Assembly: GCA_934047225.1 (NCBI GenBank)
Contig: OW204012.1
Coordinates: 1,488,001 to 1,552,000, forward strand
Origin: Ypsolopha sequella
Lineage: Eukaryota > Arthropoda > Insecta > Lepidoptera > Ypsolophidae
Reading direction: 5' to 3'
DNA length: 64,000 nucleotides
Shown: positions 33,514 to 42,800 of the stretch, piece after piece
How positions within the stretch are numbered: position 1 is the first letter of the stretch
How the letters are laid out: every line of letters begins with the position of its first letter
Notes under the pieces: model-generated
The model's input: the letters and a program-made list of their open reading frames with translations, nothing else
Told to the model about the DNA's origin: nothing
Database searches by the model: none
Position numbers and translations under genes: made by a program

Positions 33514-33653
33514 CCCGTAGTATAATGTTTAACTTAGTTGAATCACAAGTGCGAGGAGCGTAACACGATGTTTTTGTGATTAAACGGTATGTCACGCTCC
33601 TCGCACTTGTGATTCAACTAAGTCGCATCACGCGTATTAAACAATGTGCTACG
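33514..33653. repeat. Perfect 31-bp inverted repeat hairpin
   Basis: aacttagttgaatcacaagt...gcgaggagcgt is repeated inverted 30 nt later, with weaker pairing outside (cccgtag / ctacggg). Probably a small MITE. Confidence 0.75.
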
Positions 33654-33703
33654 GGCGCTTTACCTAACCTTAAAAAGTTAAGGTGCATATTTTACTACCT
33701 TAC

Positions 33704-34124
33704 CTTTTAATCCTGGACAATTTTTGGGTCTATAACATTCATCTTCAACTTCCATCTTGACTCTTAATTCCTCCTGGCTCTGTTTTTTTAGAGCTGTACT
33801 CTTATCACTTTTATAATTCTTTTTCTCCTCTAAAACACCATAGTCGCTGTAAGCTTGAGCCATGTTTGACGTTTTGTCATCATTAATATTTAAATATTCA
33901 TCAATAAATTCCACGTCACCGTCATCAACTTTCGTCAAGTCTGTGTCATGGTTCACAGATATGTCTTTTATGATATCAGGTTTAACAACGGGCATCGCAT
34001 TCACTTCATCAGGATAAAGTGGCAACGGACCTTTCCAATTTGGGTTGGTTACGGAATAAAACGGGCTTTTTGGAGTATTTGGTAAAAGGGTCCAACCCTG
34101 CATTTGGTTTCTTTTTAACGTTTG
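33704..34124 (-). CDS. Host gene, 421-nt exon
   Basis: Acceptor ggttttttcag and donor AAAG|GTAAGG; phase 0 in, phase 1 out, agreeing with both neighbours. It encodes QTLKRNQMQGWTLLPNTPKS, a tryptophan- and proline-containing start, then an acidic middle (DDGDVEFIDEYLNINDD), a basic stretch (EEKKNYKSDKSTALKKQ) and CYRPKNCPG, the first half of a Cys motif that the exon at 21488 continues. Function unknown. Confidence 0.75.
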
Positions 34125-34327
34125 CTGAAAAAACCAAACCATTAGAGTTAATAAATACATTTTGTGCTAGAACATATATGGATATTGATTTGTGAAAAGA
34201 CTTCTTAGTTCGAGATTTTTTAATCAAATGTGTCAAGTAATTATTTCCTTAAATTTACTTCAAATAGAACCAGTTTTTGTTGTTTTTGTATTTTTGTATT
34301 TCAAGATTTAATATAATACCTAGTATG

Positions 34328-34588
34328 CAGTGGCGTGCACAGAACTTTTTGCTGGAAAAGCAAGCAATTGGTCAAGAATAACAATAAAAAAAATATGAAA
34401 AAATTTAAATATCACTTTGAAAAAAAAAAAGGTTGTATAGGAAATTTTCAATCGGGTAGACATTGTCTACCCTGGCGTCATACAAATTTATTTTTTTCAA
34501 AGTGATATTTAAATTTTTTATATATTTTTTTTTGTTGTTCTTGACCAATTGCTTGCTTTTCCAGCAAAAAGTTCTGTGCACGCCACTG
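34328..34588. mobile_element. hAT-type MITE with perfect 8-bp duplication
   Basis: cagtggcgtgcacagaac ... gttctgtgcacgccactg, flanked by ctagtatg (34320-34327, 34589-34596). It lies in the 669-nt intron between the exons at 34794 and 34124, making up about 40% of it. Confidence 0.88.
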
Positions 34589-34793
34589 CTAGTATGTACT
34601 CTTATTTCTAATTTTAAGTAGATAAATCCAATTAATCAAGTTGTTACTACTCGTGGAGACTTTTTAATGGCTTTTTATAATCTATCTCAAATTCTTTAGG
34701 TTAAGTTTTTATACAAGTTAATAGTCTTCCTAAAAATATAAAATAAATTAAAATAAAAATAAAACTTAAACCTGAACTAAAAAGAAAGCTTAC

Positions 34794-34998
34794 AGTCTTA
34801 TAATCCACGACGTGTCTTCTTTTTCTGGTATCCGAGGATTCAATTTCATCACGTGGCTCCTGGTCAGCTTCAAAAACTTCTTTTTCATCATCATAACTTA
34901 AAGATTCTTCGTCTTCATAGTCTGTTTCCAATAAATGTCGTAAATTTGATTTTTTCTCATGCTTCTTATTGCTAGTATAGCTTTCATTGTTCTGGAGT
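34794..34998 (-). CDS. Host gene, 205-nt acidic exon with RKRR site
   Basis: Acceptor tgtaatgcag and donor ACT|GTAAGC; phase 2 in (AC plus A gives Thr), phase 0 out. The peptide runs LQNNESYTSNKKHEKKSN then LETDYEDEESLSYDDEKEVF and DTRKRRHVVDYKT, placing a polybasic RKRR after a very acidic run. Phases agree with both neighbours even though the upstream intron now contains a 5.1-kb DIRS element. Confidence 0.78.
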
Positions 34999-35062
34999 CT
35001 GCATTACAAAAAATAATATAAATATATCAGAATTTCGTGAATATACAAGTTGAATTTGTGAA

Positions 35063-35293
35063 CATCGTCCAAATTCATATTTAAGCCTTGGTAAGTGATC
35101 AGCATCATGAACCAATAACGATTTTTGTAAAATTCATAAAATTAAATTTCGACTTCCCATAGTGATTCAGTCAGGACTGGGAGTGAATTACTATGGGAAG
35201 TCGAAATTTCATTATACAAATTTCACAGAAATTGTTATCGATTCATGATGGTGATCACTTATCAAGCCTCCAGTATGAATTTGGACGATGATC
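35063..35293. mobile_element. Fold-back MITE with central hairpin
   Basis: catcgtccaaattcata / tgaatttggacgatg ends and a central aaatttcgacttcccatag / ctatgggaagtcgaaattt pair; about 230 bp. Confidence 0.75.
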
Positions 35294-35529
35294 AAAAAGT
35301 CACCTTGTATATTAGCAAGTATGTTATGTAACACAACATGCAAGGCAACGTACAATACACATATATGGATAGTATGTGGGCATATTGTTTGTTTCTGGCA
35401 CGCACGTCTAGCGTCTGTACGAATTTGCCTCCAGAACCTATTGCGCGCGCCTATGTGTTCGTCCAAAAATAAGTTATGGTAGCGCGCGCGCAATGAATGC
35501 TCGTAGCATTCGCGCAGCCCATCTCATTG

Positions 35530-35828
35530 TCCCACTAATATTATAAATGCGAAAGTTTGGATGTATGTATGTATGTATGTTTGTTACTCCTTCACGCTTT
35601 AATTGGGATACAACTTTGCGCAAATGTGGTTCTGGACCTAGCATTGGACATGGGCTACTTTTTATCCCATTAATCAGCTCCCATGAGATTATTCGATGCT
35701 TTTAATGGTTTTCGATTGATAGCTGTCATAGAATTTGTGCTTATAGAGTATATAGGTATATATTGACAGATTTGATAGGACTACACAAAATCTTAATCAA
35801 CGTGGGCGAAGCCGCGGGCAAAAGCTAG
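35530..35828 (+). mobile_element. Helitron-like non-autonomous element
   Basis: It starts tcccactaatattataaatg and ends gcgggcaaaagctag followed by T, fitting a TC...CTAG Helitron-type end. It includes a (TATG)n tract and cgtgggcgaagccgcgggc, a common ending of lepidopteran dispersed repeats. No Rep/helicase frame. Confidence 0.55.
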
Positions 35829-36077
35829 TACGTATAGGAAATATTATACTGCACGTTACGTTGAATGTTGTGTTCCAGAGATTCCTAGATTCGTTGATAC
35901 TTTTTCCGACAATTGCTCCATAAACAACAATGTATGGCTATTTACTCAGTTTTTACTAGAAAGACAAAAAGTAGATGAAATCGATTGTAGATTGTTTCCG
36001 GATCCATAGACGCTAATGAAAGTTTTAGAAGAAAAGCCTACAATTTTCAAGGTCAAATATGAGGGTAATTCAATAAC

Positions 36078-36230
36078 AAATTGTATTTCGCTTCCTCGTC
36101 CTTCGGATTACATACGACATGCAGCAACGCCATCTGCGGTCGCTTTCCACACATTTTTAAAGTTCTATGAACCTTTTTTTTTTTTTTTTTATTCTGTTGT
36201 CACCGTTTCCCGCCTTCTCTTGTGTCATTA
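36078..36230 (+). repeat. DIRS left inverted terminal repeat
   Basis: Starts aaattgtatttcgcttcctc; the part from cttcctcgtcc to tgtgtcatt is complementary to the right end, including a T tract of about 16 that matches an A tract of about 22 on the right. Confidence 0.9.
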
Positions 36231-36294
36231 CGTTATTTGTGTGTCGCTCCACTGGTTTGTTTCCCGTAAAAGAAAGGCAAAAATCAGTGAAATA

Positions 36295-37720
36295 ATGGGA
36301 AAAAAGCGTAGAAACGAGGAGATTAGTCTCGAAGAAATAGAGAGAAAGATTAAGAGGTTGCAACGTCAACTGGAATCTAGAAATGAAACAGATTCTAGCA
36401 AGGACTTGGCAGACATAACCTCCAATGAACACGGGCGTGAAGAAGAAAACCTTCTGATTGACCTAATCGGTGATGGAAATGAAGGTAACTATATACCATA
36501 ACGTTTATTATATAATTTTTCAAAATATTATGTTTCACTAATTTTAAATCGGTGGCTCGAGTGTGCCCGTGTGGTAACAACATCTAACCGAATATTTGAT
36601 TTAGTAGATTTGTATCTATCTCCCAATCATTTAACTACTTACTAAGATTGCTCGAGTGTGCCCGTGTGGTTACAACATCAATCTTATTTGCGAACCAAGG
36701 TATTTACTTGGTAAAATAATCTGAAATAGTTATCGGTTATGGCTCGAATGTAATCTGTAGGGTTACAACTTCCATAAACTGCACATTGACTAATAGTCTG
36801 CTTTGTAACATTTTACAGACACCAATAATCAAGGTATTGAACCTATTGATTTATCAGGGGCATATATAGCCAACACTCATATTACTCCCAGCCCACAACC
36901 TACCCATGAAACACACTCAGAGCCCAACCCGCAACTGGAGGAAGAGGCACTTGATGAAAGTGTGCTGGAAATATTAGGAGATAATCCAGCCAATAAGAAA
37001 AAAGAGGGACCGTCCATTCATATCAGCATTGCAGAACGTTGGACAGATATCCTTACAGGGGGGCTGGATAAGGAGGTTAAATCTACTCTTCTTAAGAATT
37101 ATTCTGCACCATCAAACTGCCCACTTGTTAATGCACCACAGTTGAATCTAGAGATAAAGGCGGCAATTTCAGATTCTGTTAGCAAGAAGGATAAGATCCA
37201 TGAGTTAAAACAAAAACAGCTTGGGGCTGCACTGTCAGCTATTGGACAGGCCATGGACATACTCATAAGAAATAAAGATCAACAAGCTTTGAAGGCAGTA
37301 AGTGATGCTGCACGTATACTTTGCGACCAACAATATTTTGAGTCGCTCACAAGAAGACATATGATCCTAGCAGTGTTAAACAAAACCACAAAGGATGCTA
37401 TCCAGGGGGTAAAACCAGACGAGTGGCTTTTTGGAAAAGACTTAACCGATAGAATAAGGGCATGTAAAGCTGTCAACAGATCGGCATTAGATCTAAAAAA
37501 CAAAACTTATCGACCTGCTGCTGCTGTTAATAAATACAACCATCAACCAACAGCATCCACATCGGCTTTCCAGCCAAATACTTTAAACTGGAGGGGCCCA
37601 TCACAGCCAATGTATCGTCCACAAGGTCAGGGACAGAGTCGTGGTGGGCATCGACAAGCCAGGCCGACAGTGCTGAACCAACCCAGGCTATTAGGACCCA
37701 GGAACTTCAGGCGCAACTAA
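36295..37720 (+). CDS. gag: DIRS gag-like protein, two exons
   Basis: Exon 1 36295-36484 (MGKKRRNEEISLEEIERKIK, basic then coiled-coil-like) and exon 2 36819-37720. Donor GAAG|GTAACT and acceptor ttttacag give a clean phase 1 join and a 363-residue protein. Middle: acidic Pro/His linker, then a capsid-like helical region (ERWTDILTGGLDKEV, LSAIGQAMDILIRNKDQ). The C-terminus is Arg/Gly/Gln-rich (RPQGQGQSRGGHRQ), suiting nucleic-acid binding without a zinc knuckle. It resembles the Gag-like first ORF of DIRS/PAT elements. Unspliced RNA would stop 17 nt into the intron. Confidence 0.8.
36485..36818 (+). other. Intron in DIRS gag carrying three structured repeats
   Basis: A 334-nt GT-AG intron. 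It holds three related hairpin-forming copies at 36549-36591, 36644-36685 and 36737-36777, described separately. Confidence 0.75.
36549..36777 (+). ncRNA. Three tandem covarying RNA hairpins (candidate)
   Basis: Each copy has a conserved core (gctcgagtgtgcccgtgtgg, then ttacaac; copy 3 reads gctcgaatgtaatctgtagg) enclosed by its own outer stem: TCGGT/ACCGA, AAGATTG/CAATCTT and TTATGG/CCATAA. Inside, TGT...ACA and CC...GG pair in copies 1-2, while copy 3 pairs TGTAA with TTACA. Different stems that all pair perfectly argue for selection on RNA structure. Role unknown: a splicing, packaging or export signal are possibilities. Confidence 0.5.
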
Positions 37721-37833
37721 CATCCCAGGTAACTTACCCTAGATTACCACATTTTCTCTGTCAATGGCAGAAAATTACTTCAGACCAAACTATACTCTCA
37801 TGGGTTAAGGGGTATGAAATTCCATTTGTTGAA

Positions 37834-39597
37834 ATGATCACACAAGCAAATAGGCCAAAAATGTTAACTTGCCATGCTACGGAAAAGAAGGATTTTGACA
37901 AATGTATAAGTAAATTACTTGAAATAGGTGCCATTAGACAATGCAAACCTCACGCGGAACAGTACTTATCAATCATTTTTTTGATTCCCAAGAAAGATGG
38001 AGAAAAACGGTTTATCCTTAATCTTAAATTGTTAAATAACCATGTAGTTACCAGTCACTTTAAGATGGAGGATTTTCGCACGGTTCTCAAGTTGTTATCA
38101 CCTAACTGCTTCATGACATCCATTGATATTAAGGATGCATATTTTTCCATAGGTATATGCGAAGATCATAAGAAATATCTACGGTTTGAATGGTTACAAC
38201 ATTATGAATTTAACGTCCTACCCTTTGGTTTGAGTACAGCGCCTTATGTTTTCACTAAAATACTCAAACCAGTAATTACACATTTAAGGAACAGGGGTAT
38301 TATTATAGTACAATATCTTGATGATTTTTTATGCATTAATTCTAGTTACAGTGGATGTCTAAAAGATACAAGGGAAATATGTGAGTTGTTACAGTCTTTG
38401 GGTTTTATTCTCAATCAAGATAAATGTAAATTACATCCAAACCAAATCTGTCAATTTCTGGGTGTAGTAATTGATTCAAAGAAATTTATTATTTACCTAA
38501 CAGAAAAAAAGAAGGAGAAGATTTTGAGAGAAGTAGAAAAATTTCTGAAACTAAGTAACTGCAAAATCAGAGCTTTAGCAGAACTTATAGGCCTTTTGAC
38601 ATCTGCATGTCCAGCAGTGGCTTATGGCTGGGTTTATGTTAAGAGGCTCGAACACTGTAAATATATTGCACTATCAAATAACAACGATAATTATAATAAT
38701 AGTATTCTATTACCATCTTATGTTCAGGAGGATCTAACTTGGTGGCAAAATAATATTACAGGTTCTTATAACAAAATTAGGTTAAATAGATTTTCACGTG
38801 AGATTTTCTCAGATGCCTCAAGATCCGGCTGGGGGGCAGTAAGTGGTGATAAAAGAGCTAATGGAAAATGGTCAGTGACAGAATCAAAGATGCACATAAA
38901 TTATTTAGAGCTATTGTCTGCTTTCTTTGGCTTGAAGATGTTTGCAGCAGATTTAAGTAATTGTGATGTACTCTTAAGAATAGACAACACCACTGCCATA
39001 GCTTATGTAAATAAAATGGGAGGAGTCCAGTATACCCATCTCAACGACTTGGCACGCAAGATATGGCAGTGGTGCGAACATAGGGGTCTATACATTACAG
39101 CGTCATACATAAGTTCACATGACAATTTTGAGGCTGACAAGGAGTCCAGACTAAACAGGACAGAAACAGAGTGGCAACTAGCTGACTATGCTTATAAAAA
39201 AATATTAAAGAAGTTAGGACACCCGGTTATTGATTTATTTGCATCAAGGCTAAATACAAAATGTAAATTATTCATGTCTTGGAAACCAGATCCAGAAGCC
39301 TTCAGGGTTGATGCTTTCACTTGTTCATGGGAAAAGTATTTTTTCTATGCTTTTCCACCCTTTTGCCTCATATTAAAAACCCTACAGAAAATAATACAAG
39401 ACGGAGCTGAGGGTATAGTTGTTGTCCCATTATGGCCTTTTCAGGCATGGTATCCAGTTTTTAAAAGGTTACTTAAATCTGAACCCGTTATTTTTTCACC
39501 TTCTAAGCAGTTGTTATATTCTCCTTTCAGCAGTTGCCACCCCCTGCACGCCCAGCTTACCCTGGTGGCAGGAGTCTTATCCGGACGGGTTTCATAA
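37834..39597 (+). CDS. pol: DIRS reverse transcriptase / RNase H
   Basis: 587 codons from ATG 37834; the frame is open further upstream and overlaps the end of gag, so a shift may replace this start. RT motifs: FLIPKKDGEKRFILNLKLLN, IDIKDAYFSIGI, LPFGLSTAPYVFTK and YLDD at residues 161-164. RNase H: FSDAS with D327, LELLSAFFG and IDNTTAIAYVNKMGG with D384. It is followed by the DIRS-type segment VIDLFASRLNTKC...SWKPDPEA. The protein copies element RNA into cDNA. No internal stop; catalytic residues are present. Confidence 0.92.
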   Translation: MITQANRPKMLTCHATEKKDFDKCISKLLEIGAIRQCKPHAEQYLSIIFLIPKKDGEKRFILNLKLLNNHVVTSHFKMEDFRTVLKLLSPNCFMTSIDIKDAYFSIGICEDHKKYLRFEWLQHYEFNVLPFGLSTAPYVFTKILKPVITHLRNRGIIIVQYLDDFLCINSSYSGCLKDTREICELLQSLGFILNQDKCKLHPNQICQFLGVVIDSKKFIIYLTEKKKEKILREVEKFLKLSNCKIRALAELIGLLTSACPAVAYGWVYVKRLEHCKYIALSNNNDNYNNSILLPSYVQEDLTWWQNNITGSYNKIRLNRFSREIFSDASRSGWGAVSGDKRANGKWSVTESKMHINYLELLSAFFGLKMFAADLSNCDVLLRIDNTTAIAYVNKMGGVQYTHLNDLARKIWQWCEHRGLYITASYISSHDNFEADKESRLNRTETEWQLADYAYKKILKKLGHPVIDLFASRLNTKCKLFMSWKPDPEAFRVDAFTCSWEKYFFYAFPPFCLILKTLQKIIQDGAEGIVVVPLWPFQAWYPVFKRLLKSEPVIFSPSKQLLYSPFSSCHPLHAQLTLVAGVLSGRVS

Positions 39598-40471
39598 GGA
39601 GAGGTATACCTGAAAGTGCCCTAGATATCACAATTGCTTCAATAGCAACATCAACGTTAAAACAATATAATTGCTATCTGAAAGAATGGTATGAGTTTTG
39701 TAACTCTCATAATTTAGAAATTTATGAAGCCTCTATCCCTTGGGTATTAAAGTTCCTAAGTAGTATTTTTAATAAGGGGACTAACTACTCTACAATTAAT
39801 TGCTACAGGTCGGCATTATCCCTTCTAATAGGTCCTAGGATAGGTAGTGACGACCGGATTAAAAGATTTATTAAAGGAGTATTTAGACTGCGTCCTACTA
39901 GACCTAGATATAACTGTACCTGGGACCCGGAGATTGTATTAACTCACTTATCCACCCTTCATCCAAATAATAGCTTAACGCTTAAACACTAAAGCTGGTA
40001 ACTTTACTAGCACTTGTGACAGCCCATAGAGTTCAAACTTTAACATTAATATTGATTGATAACATAAAAACTTATAATGATAAAATTACAATTAATATAA
40101 GTAACTTGATTAAGACTTCTGGCCCTGACAGAGCTTCACCATTGTTAGTATTACCGTTTTTCCAAAGTAAACCTGAGATATGCCCTGCTCAGTGCCTTCT
40201 AGCCTATATAAAGAAGACTGAAAGTTTAAGAAAGGATGTCAAAACCTTATTTGTTACCTTTAAGCACCCTCATACTAAGGCGTCTACCCAGACATTAAGT
40301 AGGTGGATTAAATTTATGTTAAAGGAGAGCGGAATTGATGTGTCTATATTTAGCAGTCACAGTACCAGGCATGCATCCACCTCTGCAGCTCTCAAGTCGG
40401 GAGTTAGCATTGATCTCATACGAAAGACTGCAGGATGGACCAATAGATCAAGTGTATTTGCTAACTTTTAA
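39534..40471 (+). pseudogene. DIRS tyrosine recombinase, frameshifted and stopped at the nucleophile position
   Basis: The first part (39534-39992) has the SAM-like core-binding domain (STLKQYNCYLKEWYEFC, INCYRSALSLLIG). A 1-nt loss near 39985 in an A run ends that frame; the catalytic domain continues in another frame with the first Arg (ALVTAHRVQTL, 40028-40030), HSTRHAST (H 40358-40360, R 40367-40369) and AGWTNRSSVFANF. A TAA (40469-40471) stands exactly where the family has its catalytic tyrosine, after which the same frame still reads NRPIVNDPCEF. Integration by this copy is therefore doubly disabled. Confidence 0.88.
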
Positions 40472-40762
40472 AATAGACCTATTGTTAATGATCCTTGTGA
40501 GTTTGCCAGGGCTGTGTGTAATGATGACTAGTTTTGTTTCATTTTAATTTCTGTAGTTAAAATTAATAGAAATATAATATTTTATAGAGTTATAATTAAG
40601 TTTCTTACTATATTATGTTACGTTTGTCAAAGTAGGAATTGCATTTTGTTAAATTTTCTGTCAAATTGGAATTAAACTCTTGAATCCATTTTATTGTTCT
40701 CCTTTCTTCTCGACATTCCTTGTCAATTGAATAAAGGACATTTCACAACCCTTTAAATATCT

Positions 40763-40881
40763 GCATGTCGTATGTAATCCGAAGGACGAGGAAGCGAAAT
40801 ACAATTTAAAATCAAACGAGCTTACCTGTAAGTGAAGTTTGATGACAATTGTATGAGCTTCCTCGTCCGAGGATTACATAC
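40763..40881 (+). repeat. DIRS internal complementary region
   Basis: The first part complements the left terminus (gcatgtcgtatgtaatccga...gaaatacaattt) and the second the right terminus (aaacgagcttacctgtaag...ggattacatac), with the circle junction at tttaaa. It serves as template to join cDNA ends in the DIRS replication model. Confidence 0.9.
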
Positions 40882-40978
40882 CTAATACCCTCCCTCCCTA
40901 CCCCAATACATCATGGTTAATTCTTAAAATATATCTAACTAAATGGTTGTAACATGTTAACAACACAACTTTAAACTA

Positions 40979-41175
40979 AATGACACAAGAGAAGGCGGGA
41001 AACGGTGACAACAGAATAAAAAAAAAAAAAAAAAAAAAAAGGTTCATAGAACTTTAAAAATGTGTGGAAAGCGACCGCAGATGGCGTTGCTGCATGTCGT
41101 ATGTAATCCTCGGACGAGGAAGCTCATACAATTGTCATCAAACTTCACTTACAGGTAAGCTCGTTTGATTTTAAA
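40979..41175 (+). repeat. DIRS right inverted terminal repeat
   Basis: Complement of the left repeat up to cggacgaggaag, then a right-only extension ending acaggtaagctcgtttgatt. The extension contains cag|gtaag, a donor-like string on the plus strand. Confidence 0.9.
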
Positions 41176-41197
41176 AAGGTTGACACACAAAACTCAC

Positions 41198-42143
41198 GTG
41201 AGACTAGTTATCCCAAAACGGTTTGCCAAATTTGGAGTCGTCATTTCTGTATTTATATTCTCATCATTTATCCTCGGTCTTATAGTTTTCACCGATATGA
41301 GTTCTGCAGTTTTTCTTATATCATCAATTTCACAGGTTTTCTCATTTTGCTTTCCGTTTTTATCACTTTCTTTTTGTCTTATTTTAGTTAAAATTTTCGA
41401 AACATCTTCTAAATTTCTTCCTGGAGTAATATTATCTATTTTTTCACTGTTTTGTGAAAAAACGAGCACGTTATGTTTATTATCGTTTTTAAAATGGTTA
41501 CATTTGTTGAAATTTCTGAACTCCTCTTGAAAGGGCTCGGATAATATTTCCCAGAGTCTTTTGTCACCCATTAGATCTAAAAACTCATCAAGTCTTTGCG
41601 AATGTTTGTAATACGGATGTTTTAATTGTTTTTCATGTTGTTTATCTTCCGAGTGGTGTACATGAGAGCATTTTGATTTTCTTTCAGGTGCTCGTTTATA
41701 TTCAAATGTTATTTCTTTATCTTCAAGAACAATATCCTTAGGAGCTTCTGAATTGTTTGATTTACGTTTTTGGACATGAGATGTTAAATTACTGGCTTTC
41801 AAAAGATTAAAACTTTCTAGCATTTCATAGTTTGGGTAAAATAAATGAAACTTTTTTAGATTCTCCATCTCAGCTTCGGTAATATTATATCTATGAGGTA
41901 TGTAGTTCATATCAGAATTAAGTCTTGAGTTATCAATTTCTTCGTTAACCTTGTTGATATTTCTGGCCTCAATACGAAATCTGCGTTCTGGACTTTCCTT
42001 GGAGATCAATAGACGATGAATGGAGGGATGTATTGACCTTTTTGAGCGGAGAAAGTTATATTTTAGCCCATCATCGTTGTAATCAGTTATTTTTTTGAGG
42101 TTTTGAATTTTTGCATCGGTTTCCACAAGTTTTTTGTAGAAAT
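41198..42143 (-). CDS. Host gene, largest exon (946 nt) with RSKRS site
   Basis: Acceptor taacttttttcag (42144-42146 on +) and donor CAC|GTGAGT; enters phase 1 (A plus AT gives Asn), leaves phase 2. Text begins FYKKLVETDAKIQNLKKIT, then NFLRSKRSIHPSIHRLL (furin-type R-x-K-R), charged helical segments (INKVNEEIDNSRLN), RYNITEAEMENLKKF with an N-glycosylation sequon, a His/Lys-rich piece (CSHVHHSEDKQHEKQLKH), GDKRLWEILSEPFQEEFRNF and a basic tail. No domain recognised. The DIRS right end lies only 22 nt into the downstream intron, leaving the donor itself intact. Confidence 0.78.
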
Positions 42144-42268
42144 CTGAAAAAAGTTACAACTGGATTCCACTACGAAGCCCATTGTCTGCGATAACGATAA
42201 GAATGGTGACACGAATGATGATATAAATGATGATATAAATGATGATAAAAATTATGCTAAATACTCAC

Positions 42269-42368
42269 TCATCAATGCCAAATTCTTCGTCTCGGCTCCA
42301 AATTTCTCAGCTGGATAATCTGACCGATCACTGCTTCGCCTTTCTTTCGACAGGTAATCCGGGTTGCC
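42269..42368 (-). CDS. Host gene, 100-nt exon (5'-most seen)
   Basis: Acceptor ttttttcttgcag and donor ATGA|GTGAGT; phase 0 in, phase 1 out. It encodes GNPDYLSKERRSSDRSDYPA followed by EKFGAETKNLALM and joins in frame to the exon at 42143 across a 125-nt intron. Exons before it, including any signal peptide, were not found in 42.4-64 kb; they may be short, hidden by repeats or outside. Confidence 0.72.
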
Positions 42369-42477
42369 CTGCAAGAAAAAAAAAACAATCGTCAAACTAT
42401 GTGAAAACTTTTGATGCAAAAGAATGCGGCGCTCGGTTGTACAGTACGAGAGTTGAGGTGAACATAGTACTCCATCC

Positions 42478-42800
42478 ATTCATCCATTATCCAGTCTTCG
42501 TCCACTGCTGGCCATGGGCCTTTCCAATATTTCGCCACTCTTGGTGGTTCTCCTGTAAGTGATGCCCATACTCACACACGCTGGGCAGGCGGAGTGGTGA
42601 ACGAGGTGCTGAAACACCCGCATAAGTAACTCGGCCTTTTTTTTTAAGGCCTGTTTCCAATCAATCGGTCCCAGGCATGGTGGGCCACCTGTTTGTGCCT
42701 CTTTAAGAGCTATCCTCCAAGTTATTCGGGAAGGTTTGCGATTAAGGTGGTGGGGTACCAACAAAGTCAAAGCCAGCATCAGCTCTACCACACACATAAC
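42478..42800 (-). repeat. RTE-like LINE-derived fragment
   Basis: ccagtcttcgtccactgctg and catgggcctttcc match a ubiquitous arthropod LINE 3' region; the minus strand has a 105-codon frame (HHLNRKPSRITWRIALKEAQ) without RT motifs. Related scraps occur at 8775-8820 and at 1-20. Confidence 0.5.

Larger units (their letters stand above)
36078..41175 (+). mobile_element. DIRS-like tyrosine-recombinase retrotransposon
   Basis: About 5.1 kb. Left (36078-36230) and right (40979-41175) ends are inverted repeats, and an internal region (40763-40881) is complementary to the joined right and left ends. That is the DIRS/PAT plan, in which a circular cDNA is integrated by a tyrosine recombinase. Order: spliced gag, RT/RNase H, recombinase, ICR. 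No target duplication is visible; AAA is shared at the junctions, as expected for site-specific strand exchange. It sits inside the host-gene intron, antisense to the gene, 22 nt from the donor of the exon at 41198. Confidence 0.92.

Noticed and set aside
36016..36294. N-terminal extension of the DIRS gag frame starting MKVLEEKP
   Set aside because: It crosses the element boundary at 36078 and the terminal repeat; the ATG at 36295 inside the element is the sensible start.
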